From positions 186,001 through 250,000 of the forward strand of contig NZ_JABEQE010000005.1 in the NCBI RefSeq assembly GCF_014174375.1: a stretch of 64,000 bases of DNA. The letters run 5' to 3'. A program made the position numbers and the translations under genes. The first letter of the stretch is position 1. Every line of letters starts with the position of its first letter. Under the pieces are notes generated by a model. That model was not told the origin of the DNA, searched no databases, and saw nothing but the letters and a program-made list of their open reading frames with translations. The DNA is from Gluconacetobacter asukensis. Its GTDB lineage: Bacteria; Pseudomonadota; Alphaproteobacteria; Acetobacterales; Acetobacteraceae. Shown in pieces: positions 55,806 through 64,000 of this stretch.

Positions 55806-56540
55806 CTAGAGCCGCCGCTGCTGACGCAGGCTGAGCCACTGGCCCTGCCGCAGGAACACATGGTCCTGGATCGTCAGGGACAGATTCTGCGCGTGGTAGG
55901 AAATGGCCTGCATCAGCACCGCGTCCCCTTCGATCATCGCAACCGGCGGCGGCCATGAGGGCGCGATGCGGACGCCGACCAGCGCCGAGGCATGCAGGTC
56001 GAGCGCCCGCAGCAGGATATGGCGCTGGGTCAGTTCGGGCGTACCCTCATCCCACATATCGTCCACCGCTTCGTCCGCGATGATGTGATTGATGCTGTCG
56101 AGGAAGAGAACACGCAGTTGGCCGGGCGGCGCATCAGCCAGTTGCGTGTCGCAATAGGCCAACACGGCATCCCAGTCCCCCATCGGGGTGCGGGTCAATG
56201 GATCGGGACGCGACAGGCAGTCGGCCACCGAAGCCGGCAACCCCAGCGCCGCCGCCACCCGGTCCGACAGGCCCGCCTCCCGCAGGGCATCGGCCGAGGC
56301 CGACAGCAGCGCGCCCAGACTGCCGAATCGGTTCAGCAGGGCCTTGGCCTGCGGTTTGGTGTCCCGCCTCGGCACACCGATGAACAGCAGCATCTCCACG
56401 ATCTCGTAATCCGCGAGCGACGCGGCGCCGGAGGCCAGAACCCGCGCGCGCATCCGCGCCCGGTGCCCGCTCGGCCCGGTTTCCCTGAAGGGAACCGCCT
56501 GCCCCGCGCCCTTTCCGCCGCTCCTGCCCACCCGCGTCAT
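55806..56540 (-). CDS. RadC-family paralogue lacking the JAMM metal motif
   Basis: 244 aa from the ATG at 56540. The N-terminal UPF0758 part is well kept (GHRARMRARVLASGAASLAD, DYEIVEMLLFIGVPRRDTK, ALLNRFGSLGALLSAS), and the MPN fold is recognisable (LRVLFLDSINHIIADEAV, ILLRALDLHASALVGVRIA). However, where RadC has HNHPSGDPTPS-D, this protein has VRIAPSWPPPVAMIEGD, so both histidines are gone. It cannot bind metal like its neighbour. It is either a structural partner of the intact radC or a decaying copy; the open frame argues for selection. Confidence 0.85.
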   Translation of the reverse strand: MTRVGRSGGKGAGQAVPFRETGPSGHRARMRARVLASGAASLADYEIVEMLLFIGVPRRDTKPQAKALLNRFGSLGALLSASADALREAGLSDRVAAALGLPASVADCLSRPDPLTRTPMGDWDAVLAYCDTQLADAPPGQLRVLFLDSINHIIADEAVDDMWDEGTPELTQRHILLRALDLHASALVGVRIAPSWPPPVAMIEGDAVLMQAISYHAQNLSLTIQDHVFLRQGQWLSLRQQRRL

Positions 56541-56612
56541 GACGCTGCCTGTCTCCGTATCCGATGGACCAGTCCCCCCGGTGCAGGAATCAGTCCGCAA
56601 TGCGTGGTCGCA

Positions 56613-58874
56613 ATGCTTGGTCATAGTCCCGCGACGCCCTATACCGAAACCGTGAACCAGACCCCAGCCCCCACCCCCAACGCTCCGGATTATCTCCAGC
56701 GCCTCAATCCCGAACAGCGGATGGCGATCGAGACAACCGACGGCCCGCTGCTGGTCCTTGCCGGCGCGGGCACGGGCAAGACCCGCGTCCTGACCACCCG
56801 CTTCGCCCATATCCTGCTGTCGGGCCGCGCGCGGCCCTACCAGATCCTGGCCGTAACCTTCACCAACAAGGCGGCGCGCGAAATGCGCGAGCGGATCGGC
56901 ACCCTGCTGGGCGAACCGGTCGAAGGGCTGTGGCTGGGCACATTCCACGCCCTGTGCGCACGCATGCTGCGCCGCCATGCCGAATATGTCGGACTGAGTT
57001 CAGGCTTCACCATCCTCGATACCGACGACCAGCTCCGCCTGCTCAAGCAGGTGATCGAGCCCTTGCGCATCGACAGCAAACGCTGGCCCCCCCAGGGTAT
57101 CCTGGGCGTGATCCAGCGCTGGAAGGATCGCGGACTGACGCCCGAGCGCGTCACCCCGGCCGAGGATTGCGATTTCGCCAACGGCCAGTGCCGGGCGATC
57201 TATGCCAGCTACCAGGCGCGGCTGGTCCAGCTGAACGCCTGCGATTTCGGCGACCTGATGCTGCATGTCACCGAGATCCTGCGCACCAGGCCGGACGTGC
57301 TGGCGCAATATCACCGGCTGTTCCGCTACATCCTGGTCGACGAGTATCAGGACACCAACACCATCCAGTATCTGTGGCTGCGCCTGCTGGCCCAGCGCGA
57401 AGGGCAGCAGGCGAATATCTGCTGCGTCGGCGACGACGACCAGTCGATCTATTCCTGGCGCGGCGCGGAGGTCGAAAACATCCTGCGCTTCGAGCGCGAC
57501 TTCCCCGGCGCTGCCATCGTCCGGCTGGAACGCAATTATCGCTCCACCGCCCAGATCCTGGGCGCCGCCTCCGGCCTGATCGCGCATAATGACGGCAGGC
57601 TGGGCAAGACCCTGCGCCCCGGCCGCGACGACGCATCCGGCGAAAAGGTCCGCGTGGCCTCGGTCTGGGATTCGGACGACGAGGCCCGGCTGGTCGGCGA
57701 GGAAGTCGAACGCCTGCGTGCCGGCGGCCACCGCATGTCGGAAATCGCCATCCTGGTCCGCGCCGGCTTCCAGACCCGCGCGTTCGAGGAGCGGCTGATC
57801 GCACTCGGCCTGCCCTACCGGGTCGTCGGCGGCCTGCGCTTCTATGAACGCGCGGAAATCCGCGACGCACTGGCCTATATGCGCGTGCTGAACCAGCCGG
57901 CGGACGATCTGGCGTTCGAACGCATCATCAACGTGCCCCGGCGCGGTATCGGCGCCGTCGCGATGCAGAAGTTCCATCAGGCCGCCCGCGACGGCGGCAT
58001 GCCGCTGACGGCCGCAATCGGCGCCATGCTGGAACGCGGCGAGATCAAGGGAAAAGCCCGCGACAGTCTGGCCGCGCTGCTGGCCTGCCTGGATCGGGGG
58101 CGCGAGGCCCTGCCGCGCGAGGGCCATGTCGTGGTCGTCGACACGCTGCTGGAGGAAAGCGGCTATATCGACATGTGGAAGGCCGATACCTCGGTCGAGG
58201 CACCGGGCCGGCTGGACAATCTGAAGGAACTGGTGCGCGCGCTGGCCGATTTCGAAAGCCTGGGCCACTTCCTGGAACATGTCGCCCTGGTGATGGAAAA
58301 CGAGGAAAGTGCGGGCACCGAACGCCTGAGCATCATGACCCTCCACGGCGCGAAGGGGCTGGAATTCGACACCGTGTTCCTGCCGGGCTGGGAGGAAGGC
58401 GTTTTTCCGTCGCAGCGCACATTGGACGAAGGCGGCCTGAAGGGGCTGGAGGAAGAACGGCGCCTGGCCTATGTCGGCATCACGCGGGCGCGGCATCGGG
58501 CCATCATCAGCCATGCCGCCAGCCGCCGCATCTACGGCAACTGGCAGTCCGCCATGCCCAGCCGTTTCATTGAGGAACTGCCGGACGAATACGTGACCAC
58601 GACCGGCGCCGCCAGCCAGGCGCGCAGCCGGAGCTTCGGCCAGGCTCCCGCCTTCTCCAGCACCTTCCCCATCACCGCGCGCCGGCCGCGCGTGGCCGAT
58701 GCGGGCGACGCGGCGGCACCCGCCAAAGCGGCGATGCCGGTGGGCACGCGCGTCTTTCATCAGAAATTCGGATACGGGACGGTGTCGTCCGTCGAGGGCA
58801 ACCGGCTGGAAGTCGCCTTCGACAAGGCGGGACCGAAACGTCTCCTGGACAGTTTTGTCGAGAAAGCACCATGA
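56613..58874 (+). CDS. uvrD: UvrD/PcrA-type DNA helicase
   Basis: 753 aa from an ATG at 56613; a GTG at 56652 is as likely, and neither has a clear ribosome binding site. SF1A helicase motifs are complete: LNPEQRMAIETT (Q motif), AGAGTGKTRVL (I), LVDEYQDTN (II), VGDDDQSIYSWRGA (III), LERNYRSTAQIL (IV), MTLHGAKGLEFDTVFLPG (V) and VGITRARHRAII (VI). The C-terminal VGTRVFHQKFGYGTV domain is the PcrA/UvrD tail that binds RNA polymerase. Role: mismatch and excision repair. The stop overlaps prmA by four bases. Confidence 0.95.
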   Translation: MLGHSPATPYTETVNQTPAPTPNAPDYLQRLNPEQRMAIETTDGPLLVLAGAGTGKTRVLTTRFAHILLSGRARPYQILAVTFTNKAAREMRERIGTLLGEPVEGLWLGTFHALCARMLRRHAEYVGLSSGFTILDTDDQLRLLKQVIEPLRIDSKRWPPQGILGVIQRWKDRGLTPERVTPAEDCDFANGQCRAIYASYQARLVQLNACDFGDLMLHVTEILRTRPDVLAQYHRLFRYILVDEYQDTNTIQYLWLRLLAQREGQQANICCVGDDDQSIYSWRGAEVENILRFERDFPGAAIVRLERNYRSTAQILGAASGLIAHNDGRLGKTLRPGRDDASGEKVRVASVWDSDDEARLVGEEVERLRAGGHRMSEIAILVRAGFQTRAFEERLIALGLPYRVVGGLRFYERAEIRDALAYMRVLNQPADDLAFERIINVPRRGIGAVAMQKFHQAARDGGMPLTAAIGAMLERGEIKGKARDSLAALLACLDRGREALPREGHVVVVDTLLEESGYIDMWKADTSVEAPGRLDNLKELVRALADFESLGHFLEHVALVMENEESAGTERLSIMTLHGAKGLEFDTVFLPGWEEGVFPSQRTLDEGGLKGLEEERRLAYVGITRARHRAIISHAASRRIYGNWQSAMPSRFIEELPDEYVTTTGAASQARSRSFGQAPAFSSTFPITARRPRVADAGDAAAPAKAAMPVGTRVFHQKFGYGTVSSVEGNRLEVAFDKAGPKRLLDSFVEKAP

Positions 58875-59785
58875 CAAGTCTGACCCGTCGCCACGCGACG
58901 GAACTGGAAACCATTGCCGTCACCGTCCCCGCCGACGCCGTCATGGCGTACGAGGACGCGCTCTCGGTCGTCTGTTCCACAATCGGGATCTTCGAGGTCG
59001 ACGATACCCAGATCCTGTGGCGGGTCGAAGGCGTGCGCGACCTCGGCTTCGGCGAGGCCGAACTGACGGCCGCCCTGGCCCTGGCCGCCGCCGTCAGCGG
59101 ATACGCTGCCGAACTGGAACGCACGCGAACCGAGGCCGAAGGCTGGCTGGCCCGCACCTACGAATCCTTCCCCGAGCAGGATGTCGGGAAGCGTTTCGTG
59201 GTGCGCGGAACCCATCTGGAAGGTCCGTCCACCTCGCGTCGCATCGCAATCACCCTCGATGCCGGCATGGCCTTCGGGTCGGGCGAGCACGGATCAACCC
59301 GCGGCTGCCTCCGCGCCCTGGAACAGGTGGCGCATCGCCGGCCGCACCGGATCCTGGACATGGGCTGCGGCTCGGGCATCCTGGCCATGGCCGCCGCAGC
59401 ATTGCTGCGCCGCCCGGTCCTGGCGGTGGATATCGACCCATGGTCCGTCCGCACCACCCGCCAGAACGCCGCATTGAACGGCCTGTCGGCACTCGTGACG
59501 GCCCGGCTGGGCAATGGCTGGGGCACACCGGGCCTGAAGCGCCATGCCCCCTTCGACCTGATCTTCGCCAATATCCTGGCCCGCCCGCTCTGCCTGATGG
59601 CGAAGGACCTGGCGGCGCATCTGGCGCCCGGCGGCACCGCCATCCTGGCCGGCCTGCTGAACAGCCAGGCCCGGATGGTGGTCGCAGCCCACCGGCGGCA
59701 GGGTCTGGTCCTGGAACGGCACCTGACCGAAGGCGACTGGTCGACGCTCGTCCTGCGCCGCCCCGACGGGTCCGCCGGCGCCTGA
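58871..59785 (+). CDS. prmA: Ribosomal protein L11 methyltransferase
   Basis: 304 aa. The SAM motif ILDMGCGSGILAMAAA (about residue 163), GMAFGSGEHGSTRGCL and the catalytic-region FANILARPL identify PrmA, which trimethylates L11. The N-terminal substrate-recognition domain (about residues 1-60) precedes a helical linker. Translation is probably coupled to the helicase gene by ATGA. Confidence 0.92.
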   Translation: MTSLTRRHATELETIAVTVPADAVMAYEDALSVVCSTIGIFEVDDTQILWRVEGVRDLGFGEAELTAALALAAAVSGYAAELERTRTEAEGWLARTYESFPEQDVGKRFVVRGTHLEGPSTSRRIAITLDAGMAFGSGEHGSTRGCLRALEQVAHRRPHRILDMGCGSGILAMAAAALLRRPVLAVDIDPWSVRTTRQNAALNGLSALVTARLGNGWGTPGLKRHAPFDLIFANILARPLCLMAKDLAAHLAPGGTAILAGLLNSQARMVVAAHRRQGLVLERHLTEGDWSTLVLRRPDGSAGA

Positions 59786-59851
59786 CAGATCGTACGTCGC
59801 CACAGAAAAACGATAGAACAGATTGTTTATAAAGCAATAAGGACGATAACA

Positions 59852-61627
59852 ATGCCCGAGATCCAAGCCCGCCTTCCCGCGCTGCGCCGCGTTCTGGAAG
59901 AAATGGATGTCGACGGCTTCGTCCTGCTGCGCGGCGACGAGCATCTGGGCGAATATGTCGCCCCCTACGCCGAACGCCTGGCGTGGCTCAGCGGCTTCAC
60001 CGGCAGCGCCGGCCTAGCCGTCGTGCTGCGCGACGGGCCGGCGGCCATATTCTCCGACGGGCGATACATCACGCAGATGGACCAGCAGGTGGACGGCACG
60101 GCCTGGGCCCGCCTGCATATGCGCGACACCCCACCGGCGGAATGGCTGGCGGCACAGGGCGGCCGGGGCCTGCGGATCGGCTACGACCCCCATCTGGTGG
60201 GCGAGGCCGGGTTGCAGCCTTACCTCGCGCGCGGGCTGGACATGGTGCCGCTGGCGGCCAATCCGGTGGACCGGATCTGGAGCGACCAGCCGGCTGCCCC
60301 CGGCACGCCCTGCCTGCCCCACCCCCTGTCATTCGCGGGCGAGGACAGCGCCGACAAGCGGGCCCGCATGGCCGTCATCCTGCGTGCCGCCGGCCAGGAC
60401 GCGGCCATCGTGGGCGACCCGACATCGATCGCCTGGCTGCTGAACATTCGCGGCAACGACATTCCCTACACGCCGGCCTGCCTGGCTTTCGCCATCCTGC
60501 ATGCCGACGCACGGGTGGATCTGTTTATCGACCCGGCGCGCGTGTCGCCCGACGCCGCGGACTGGCTGGGCCCGCAGGTGCGGATCGTGCCCCCCTCGGG
60601 GCTCGACGCGGCCCTGGCGGCACTGGCCGGCCAGACAATACGGGTCGATCCGGTGGGCACGGCAATCTGGTTCATCCAGACGCTGGAAGCCGCCGGTGCC
60701 ACCATCGCCCGCGCCACGGACCCGTGCGCACTGCCCCGCGCCTGCAAGAATGATGTCGAGCAGGACGGCGCACGCAAGGCGCATCTGATCGACGGCGTGG
60801 CCCTGTGCCGCTTTCTCCACTGGGTCGATACAGAGGGCGTCGGGCAGAATGAACTCCAGGCCGCGACACAACTGGATGGCTTCCGCGCGCTTTGCCCCGA
60901 TTATCGCGAGGAAAGCTTTCCCGCCATCTCCGGGGCCGGCCCGAACGGCGCGGTCATCCACTACCGGGTCACCCCGGAATCCGCCCGGACTATTGGCGCC
61001 GACGAAGTCTATCTGATCGACAGCGGCGGCCAGTATCCGTTCGGCACGACCGACGTGACGCGCACCCTCTGGACCGGCAAGGGGCCGGGGCCCGATGGCG
61101 TGCGCGGCCCCTTCACCCGCGTGCTGAAGGGTCATATCGCCCTGGCGCGGGCCCGCTTTCCGGTGGGCACGACGGGCCATGCGCTGGATGCCCTGGCGCG
61201 CTATGCGCTGTGGCAGGAGGGGCTGGATTACGATCACGGGACCGGCCATGGCATCGGCAGCTATCTTTCGGTGCATGAGGGCCCATGTTCGATCTCGCCC
61301 GTTCATCGGCCGGTGGCGGTCGCGGCGGGCATGATCCTGTCCGACGAGCCCGGCTATTACCGGCCGGGGGTCTTCGGCATCCGGCTGGAGAACCTGCTGC
61401 TGGTCCACCCGGTCCCGGCGGAGGCCGGACGGACCTTCCTGGGGTTCGAGACTCTGACCCTCGCACCATTCGACCGGCGGCTGATCGACCCGGCTCTGCT
61501 GACCGGCGAGGAGGCGGCGTGGCTCGATACGTACCATGCACGCGTTTTTGATCTTATCGCGCCGCAACTGGATACAGACGCCCGTGCATGGCTGGCGACA
61601 GCCTGCGCCCCGATCGTGGCGGAATAG
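59852..61627 (+). CDS. Xaa-Pro aminopeptidase (M24, aminopeptidase P)
   Basis: 591 aa, the long three-domain APP type. Two creatinase-like N-terminal domains (about residues 1-300) precede the pita-bread M24 domain. Metal ligands are visible: two Asp in YLIDSGGQYPFGTTDVTRTL, His in GTGHGIGSYLSVHEGP, Glu in LSDEPGYYRPG and Glu in GIRLENLLLV. It removes N-terminal residues from X-Pro peptides. AAGGA precedes the start, and an AT-rich 66-base gap upstream could carry its promoter. Confidence 0.93.
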   Translation: MPEIQARLPALRRVLEEMDVDGFVLLRGDEHLGEYVAPYAERLAWLSGFTGSAGLAVVLRDGPAAIFSDGRYITQMDQQVDGTAWARLHMRDTPPAEWLAAQGGRGLRIGYDPHLVGEAGLQPYLARGLDMVPLAANPVDRIWSDQPAAPGTPCLPHPLSFAGEDSADKRARMAVILRAAGQDAAIVGDPTSIAWLLNIRGNDIPYTPACLAFAILHADARVDLFIDPARVSPDAADWLGPQVRIVPPSGLDAALAALAGQTIRVDPVGTAIWFIQTLEAAGATIARATDPCALPRACKNDVEQDGARKAHLIDGVALCRFLHWVDTEGVGQNELQAATQLDGFRALCPDYREESFPAISGAGPNGAVIHYRVTPESARTIGADEVYLIDSGGQYPFGTTDVTRTLWTGKGPGPDGVRGPFTRVLKGHIALARARFPVGTTGHALDALARYALWQEGLDYDHGTGHGIGSYLSVHEGPCSISPVHRPVAVAAGMILSDEPGYYRPGVFGIRLENLLLVHPVPAEAGRTFLGFETLTLAPFDRRLIDPALLTGEEAAWLDTYHARVFDLIAPQLDTDARAWLATACAPIVAE

Positions 61628-61695
61628 CGCGAAACATCCCCGGACAGCGCCAGATAATGTGACCGCGAAAGCCCCTGCGACGGGGGCGCGTGCAA

Positions 61696-61724
61696 TTGTC
61701 ACCCGTCTGCCACGGGCCTAGGAC
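61696..61724 (+). promoter_or_regulatory. Possible promoter of icd
   Basis: TTGTCA (61696-61701), 17-base spacer, TAGGAC (61719-61724). The -35 has five of six consensus bases and the spacing is ideal; the -10 is poor. It lies about 90 bases before the icd ATG. Confidence 0.35.
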
Positions 61725-61811
61725 CATACGGGTTCCGGCCCGGCTGCCCCGCCTCGCGAACGCACGGTCGGCAGGTCGGGCCTGGCAAAGCACAGAGGGA
61801 GACGTTCGACA

Positions 61812-62840
61812 ATGTCCGCTGAAAAGACCATTCCGGCTACCCTGATCCCCGGCGATGGGATCGGCCCGGAAATCATGGATGCCGTGACCGAGATCCTGGA
61901 CGCGGTTGGCGCGCCGTTTGCCTGGGACAAGCAGCTCGCGGGTATGGCGGCGGTTGACGCGACCGGCAATCCGCTGCCTCAACAGACGATCGACAGCATC
62001 CGTCGCACCGGCCTGGCCCTGAAGAGCCCGCTGACGACCCCTGTCGGTGGCGGCTTCAAGTCCATCAACGTAACCCTGCGCCAGGAATTCGGGCTGTATG
62101 CCAACCTGCGCCCGACGCGGACATTCGTTCCGGGTGGCCGTTTCGACAAGATCGACCTGGTCCTGGTGCGCGAGAACCTGGAAGGGTACTACGCGGCGAT
62201 GGAAAGCTACATCCCGGTGGGCGACGACCCGCACGGGATCGCGACGGGTGCCGGCTACAACTCGCGCGCCGAATGTAACCGCATCGTCCGCTTCGCGTTC
62301 GAATATGCCGTCAAGCATGGCCGCAAGAAGGTGACGCTGGTCCACAAGGCCAACATCCTGAAGCTGCTGACCGGCCTGTTCCTGGAAGAAGGCCGCAAGG
62401 TCGCCAAGGAATATGAAGGCCGCGTGGAATGCAACGAGCGCATCGTCGATGCATGCGCCATGCAGCTGGTCATCGACCCCTGGCAGTATGACGTCATCGT
62501 CACCACCAACCTGTTCGGCGACATCCTGTCCGATCTGACGGCCGGCCTGGTCGGCGGTCTGGGCATGGCCCCGGGTGCCAATATCGGCGAGAAGGCCGCG
62601 GTGTTCGAAGCCGTCCACGGCTCGGCCCCCGACATCGCCGGCAAGAACCTCGCCAACCCGCTGGCCCTGCTGCTGGCTGCGAACATGATGCTGGAGCATG
62701 TCGGCCGCGACGACCTGTCCAAGCGCATCGAAAGCGGCATCCGCGCCGTGATCACCAAGCGCGAACTGCTGACCCGCGACCTGGGCGGCAATAGCGGCAC
62801 GCGCGAATTCACCGCCGCGCTGAAGCAGCACCTGGTCTGA
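61812..62840 (+). CDS. icd: Isocitrate dehydrogenase, probably NAD-dependent
   Basis: 342 aa. It makes 2-oxoglutarate from isocitrate. The substrate site TTPVGGGFKSINVTLRQEFG and NLRPTR is present, with metal Asp residues in FGDILSDLTAG. The cofactor loop reads VHGSAPDIAGKNLANP, with Asp-Ile where NADP enzymes have Lys-Tyr, so NAD+ is predicted. The length is of the short eukaryotic-IDH3-like branch, in line with NAD-IDH described in acetic acid bacteria as I recall. Isopropylmalate or homoisocitrate dehydrogenase are less likely alternatives. A double hairpin follows. Confidence 0.9.
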   Translation: MSAEKTIPATLIPGDGIGPEIMDAVTEILDAVGAPFAWDKQLAGMAAVDATGNPLPQQTIDSIRRTGLALKSPLTTPVGGGFKSINVTLRQEFGLYANLRPTRTFVPGGRFDKIDLVLVRENLEGYYAAMESYIPVGDDPHGIATGAGYNSRAECNRIVRFAFEYAVKHGRKKVTLVHKANILKLLTGLFLEEGRKVAKEYEGRVECNERIVDACAMQLVIDPWQYDVIVTTNLFGDILSDLTAGLVGGLGMAPGANIGEKAAVFEAVHGSAPDIAGKNLANPLALLLAANMMLEHVGRDDLSKRIESGIRAVITKRELLTRDLGGNSGTREFTAALKQHLV

Positions 62841-62847
62841 TCCACGT

Positions 62848-62903
62848 CCGCCGGTTCCCCCAGAACCGGCGGCCCCGCGCCCCGCCTCGGCGGGGCGTTT
62901 TTT
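62848..62903 (+). terminator. Tandem hairpins ending in a Rho-independent terminator after icd
   Basis: A first hairpin, CCGCCGGTTC (62848-62857) with GAACCGGCGG (62863-62872), precedes a second, CGCCCCGC with GCGGGGCG (62878-62897), followed by TTTTTT (62898-62903). The latter is a canonical terminator; the stop codon of convergent uraH falls in it, so it may also serve the minus strand. Confidence 0.92.
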
Positions 62904-63255
62904 AACTCCCCCTGTAGGTCGAAAACCCATAGGGCGAGACCAGCAGCGGCACATGGTAATGGCCGCCCTTGCCATCCGGCCCCGGAGCCGCAATCCCGAA
63001 CGCGATCGGCACCACGTCCAGAAAGGGCGGGTCGCTCAGCGCCACACCCTGCGCCCGGAAATAGGCGGCAACCGCGAATTCCAGCCGATAGGCTCCCGGC
63101 GACAATTCCCCTGCCCCGGCCAGATCCGGGCACCGTCCATCGTCATTAGTCCGGCCACGGAACAGGCAGACCTCCCCCGACCAGAGCACGATCTCCATGC
63201 CCGCCGCCGGCCGGCCAGAGACCAGGTCGAGGACATGGCTCGACAGACTGCTCAT
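62902..63255 (-). CDS. uraH: 5-hydroxyisourate hydrolase
   Basis: 117 aa transthyretin-related protein. The N-terminal SSHVLDLVSGRPAAGM carries the active-site His, HYHVPLLVSPYGFSTYRGS carries a second His pair and the C-terminal YRGS signature that separates the enzyme from vertebrate transthyretin. It converts 5-hydroxyisourate to OHCU in urate breakdown. The start overlaps uraD as ATGA. Confidence 0.95.
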   Translation of the reverse strand: MSSLSSHVLDLVSGRPAAGMEIVLWSGEVCLFRGRTNDDGRCPDLAGAGELSPGAYRLEFAVAAYFRAQGVALSDPPFLDVVPIAFGIAAPGPDGKGGHYHVPLLVSPYGFSTYRGS

Positions 63256-63788
63256 GATCCCGGCTCCTCCCGTGCCAGCACACCCAGCGCATCGGTCAGG
63301 CGCAGGGCCGCGATCTTGCCGATTTCCACGATCGCGGTGTCCAGTTCCTCCGCCGGCGTATGGGCCAGGCGGCGCTCCATTTCCGACAGGATCAGCGCCT
63401 TGTCCGACAGGCGGACGCAGATCACGAACGGCATGCCGAAACGCGCGGCATAGCCGTCATTCAGACTGTTGAACCGCACATATTCCTCCGGCGTCAGCCG
63501 ATCCAGCCCCGCCGAGGCCTGTTCGGCCTGCGAGGCACGGGTCAGGTCAGGGTCAAGCCCCGCCCGGCGCGCCAGTTCGGGATGCGCACGCACCAGCGCC
63601 AGCTTCTCTTCCACCGTCGCCCGGTCCAGCACACCGGTCATCGCCGCCAGCATCGCGCCCGGGTCCGCAAACGGGCGCAGGGGCGCCGCACGTTCCACCA
63701 CCCAGGGCGAATGTTCGTAGAGCGCGCCGAACCGTTCGACGAACCGCGCGGGTTCCATCTCGTTCACGCGCTGCATGACCGGATTCAT
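63252..63788 (-). CDS. uraD: OHCU decarboxylase
   Basis: 178 aa all-helical protein. The catalytic His lies in LVRAHPELARR, with SQAEQASAGLDRL and FNSLNDGYAARFGMPFVICVR as family blocks. It makes S-allantoin from 2-oxo-4-hydroxy-4-carboxy-5-ureidoimidazoline. It overlaps uraH and puuE by four bases each (ATGA), a tight operon. Confidence 0.95.
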   Translation of the reverse strand: MNPVMQRVNEMEPARFVERFGALYEHSPWVVERAAPLRPFADPGAMLAAMTGVLDRATVEEKLALVRAHPELARRAGLDPDLTRASQAEQASAGLDRLTPEEYVRFNSLNDGYAARFGMPFVICVRLSDKALILSEMERRLAHTPAEELDTAIVEIGKIAALRLTDALGVLAREEPGS

Positions 63789-64000
63789 GCGGGATGGACC
63801 TCCAGCCAGTGGCGGGCGACATCCAGGCGCGTCGCCACCCAGACCCGTTCATGGGCCAGCACATGGTCCAGGAAGCGTGCCACCGCGCGGGCGCGGCCCG
63901 GACGGCCGGCGATGCGGCAATGCAACCCGACGGACATCATCTTCGGCGCCACGTCACCTTCCTCGTACAAGGTATCGAACGTATCGCGCAGATAGCGAAA
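63785..64000 (-). CDS. puuE: Allantoinase PuuE, C-terminal fragment (runs off right edge)
   Basis: The last 71 codons are in the window. The sequence FRYLRDTFDTLYEEGDVAPK, then MMSVGLHCRIAGRPGRA and a terminal WLEVHPA matches the C-terminal part of the polysaccharide-deacetylase-type allantoinase PuuE, which converts allantoin to allantoate without the metal amidohydrolase fold. It precedes uraD with an ATGA overlap. The active-site half lies outside the window. Confidence 0.88.
   Translation of the reverse strand, partial: FRYLRDTFDTLYEEGDVAPKMMSVGLHCRIAGRPGRARAVARFLDHVLAHERVWVATRLDVARHWLEVHPA

Noticed and set aside
57000-58877. A 625-codon open frame on the minus strand
   Set aside because: Antisense of the UvrD/PcrA helicase; shadow frame from GC3 bias.

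Overview
The window looks like a chromosomal segment of an acetic acid bacterium (Acetobacteraceae, Gluconacetobacter/Komagataeibacter-like). This is inferred from the high GC content, alphaproteobacterial gene neighbourhoods (dapA-smpB, sdhE-mfd next to recG), an aroK-aroB fusion, a Hint-domain surface protein and an isocitrate dehydrogenase with NAD-type specificity residues. No database search was possible, so the genus is a judgement. Most of the window is ordinary core genome. The accessory parts are a Tad pilus locus, one complete insertion sequence and a lower-GC Hint protein.

Layout. 1-7080 (minus): a Tad/Flp pilus locus transcribed right to left: flp, cpaA, cpaB, cpaC, a short cpaD, cpaE, cpaF, tadB, and tadC running off the left edge. 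7300-12534 (minus): a GT4 glycosyltransferase, a heparinase II/III-like protein, rpe and rsmB. 12673-16676 (plus): a PLP-homeostasis protein, kup and hemW. 16678-18164: a complete IS701-like element inserted exactly at the hemW stop codon. 18322-21149 (plus): a secreted nucleoside-hydrolase-like protein, a DUF1489 protein and a lipoprotein lytic transglycosylase with a SPOR domain. 21249-23380 (minus): accA, xerD and a 47-aa membrane peptide. 23479-27255 (plus): aroKB, an ompA-like porin and gtrA. 27265-33571: tenA (minus), then alaS, carbonic anhydrase, a secreted EEP-family enzyme and an aldo/keto reductase.

33657-38667 (minus): a 45-aa membrane peptide, an SDR, mfd and sdhE, divergent from recG (plus, to 40924). 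An LpxR-like lipid A deacylase (minus) lies back-to-back with a double cold-shock-domain protein. 43355-46501 (minus) carries smpB, dapA, pheA and kdsB. 46649-49405 (plus) carries a membrane-anchored cytochrome c, hisN and serA. A tRNA-Thr(TGT) lies at 49560-49634. 49932-54350 (plus) carries the Hint protein, an XRE regulator and a MASE1-PAS-GGDEF cyclase. 54359-56540 holds two radC paralogues flanking a HAD phosphatase; the second radC has lost its metal-binding JAMM motif. 56613-62840 (plus): a UvrD/PcrA helicase, prmA, aminopeptidase P and icd. The right edge (minus) is a urate-catabolism operon (puuE partial, uraD, uraH).

Working together: the Tad genes encode prepilin, prepilin peptidase, secretin, ATPases and platform proteins of one machine. 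pheA, aroKB, serA, hisN and dapA are amino-acid biosynthesis genes scattered through the core. uraH, uraD and puuE form a purine-degradation chain with ATGA overlaps. mfd, recG, uvrD, xerD and radC are DNA-maintenance genes. I found no CRISPR array, prophage or convincing new multi-gene defence system. The best candidates for something undescribed are the degenerate radC next to an intact one, the secreted nucleoside-hydrolase homologue with altered catalytic motifs, the composite Hint protein, and two unannotated membrane micro-proteins with strong ribosome binding sites.
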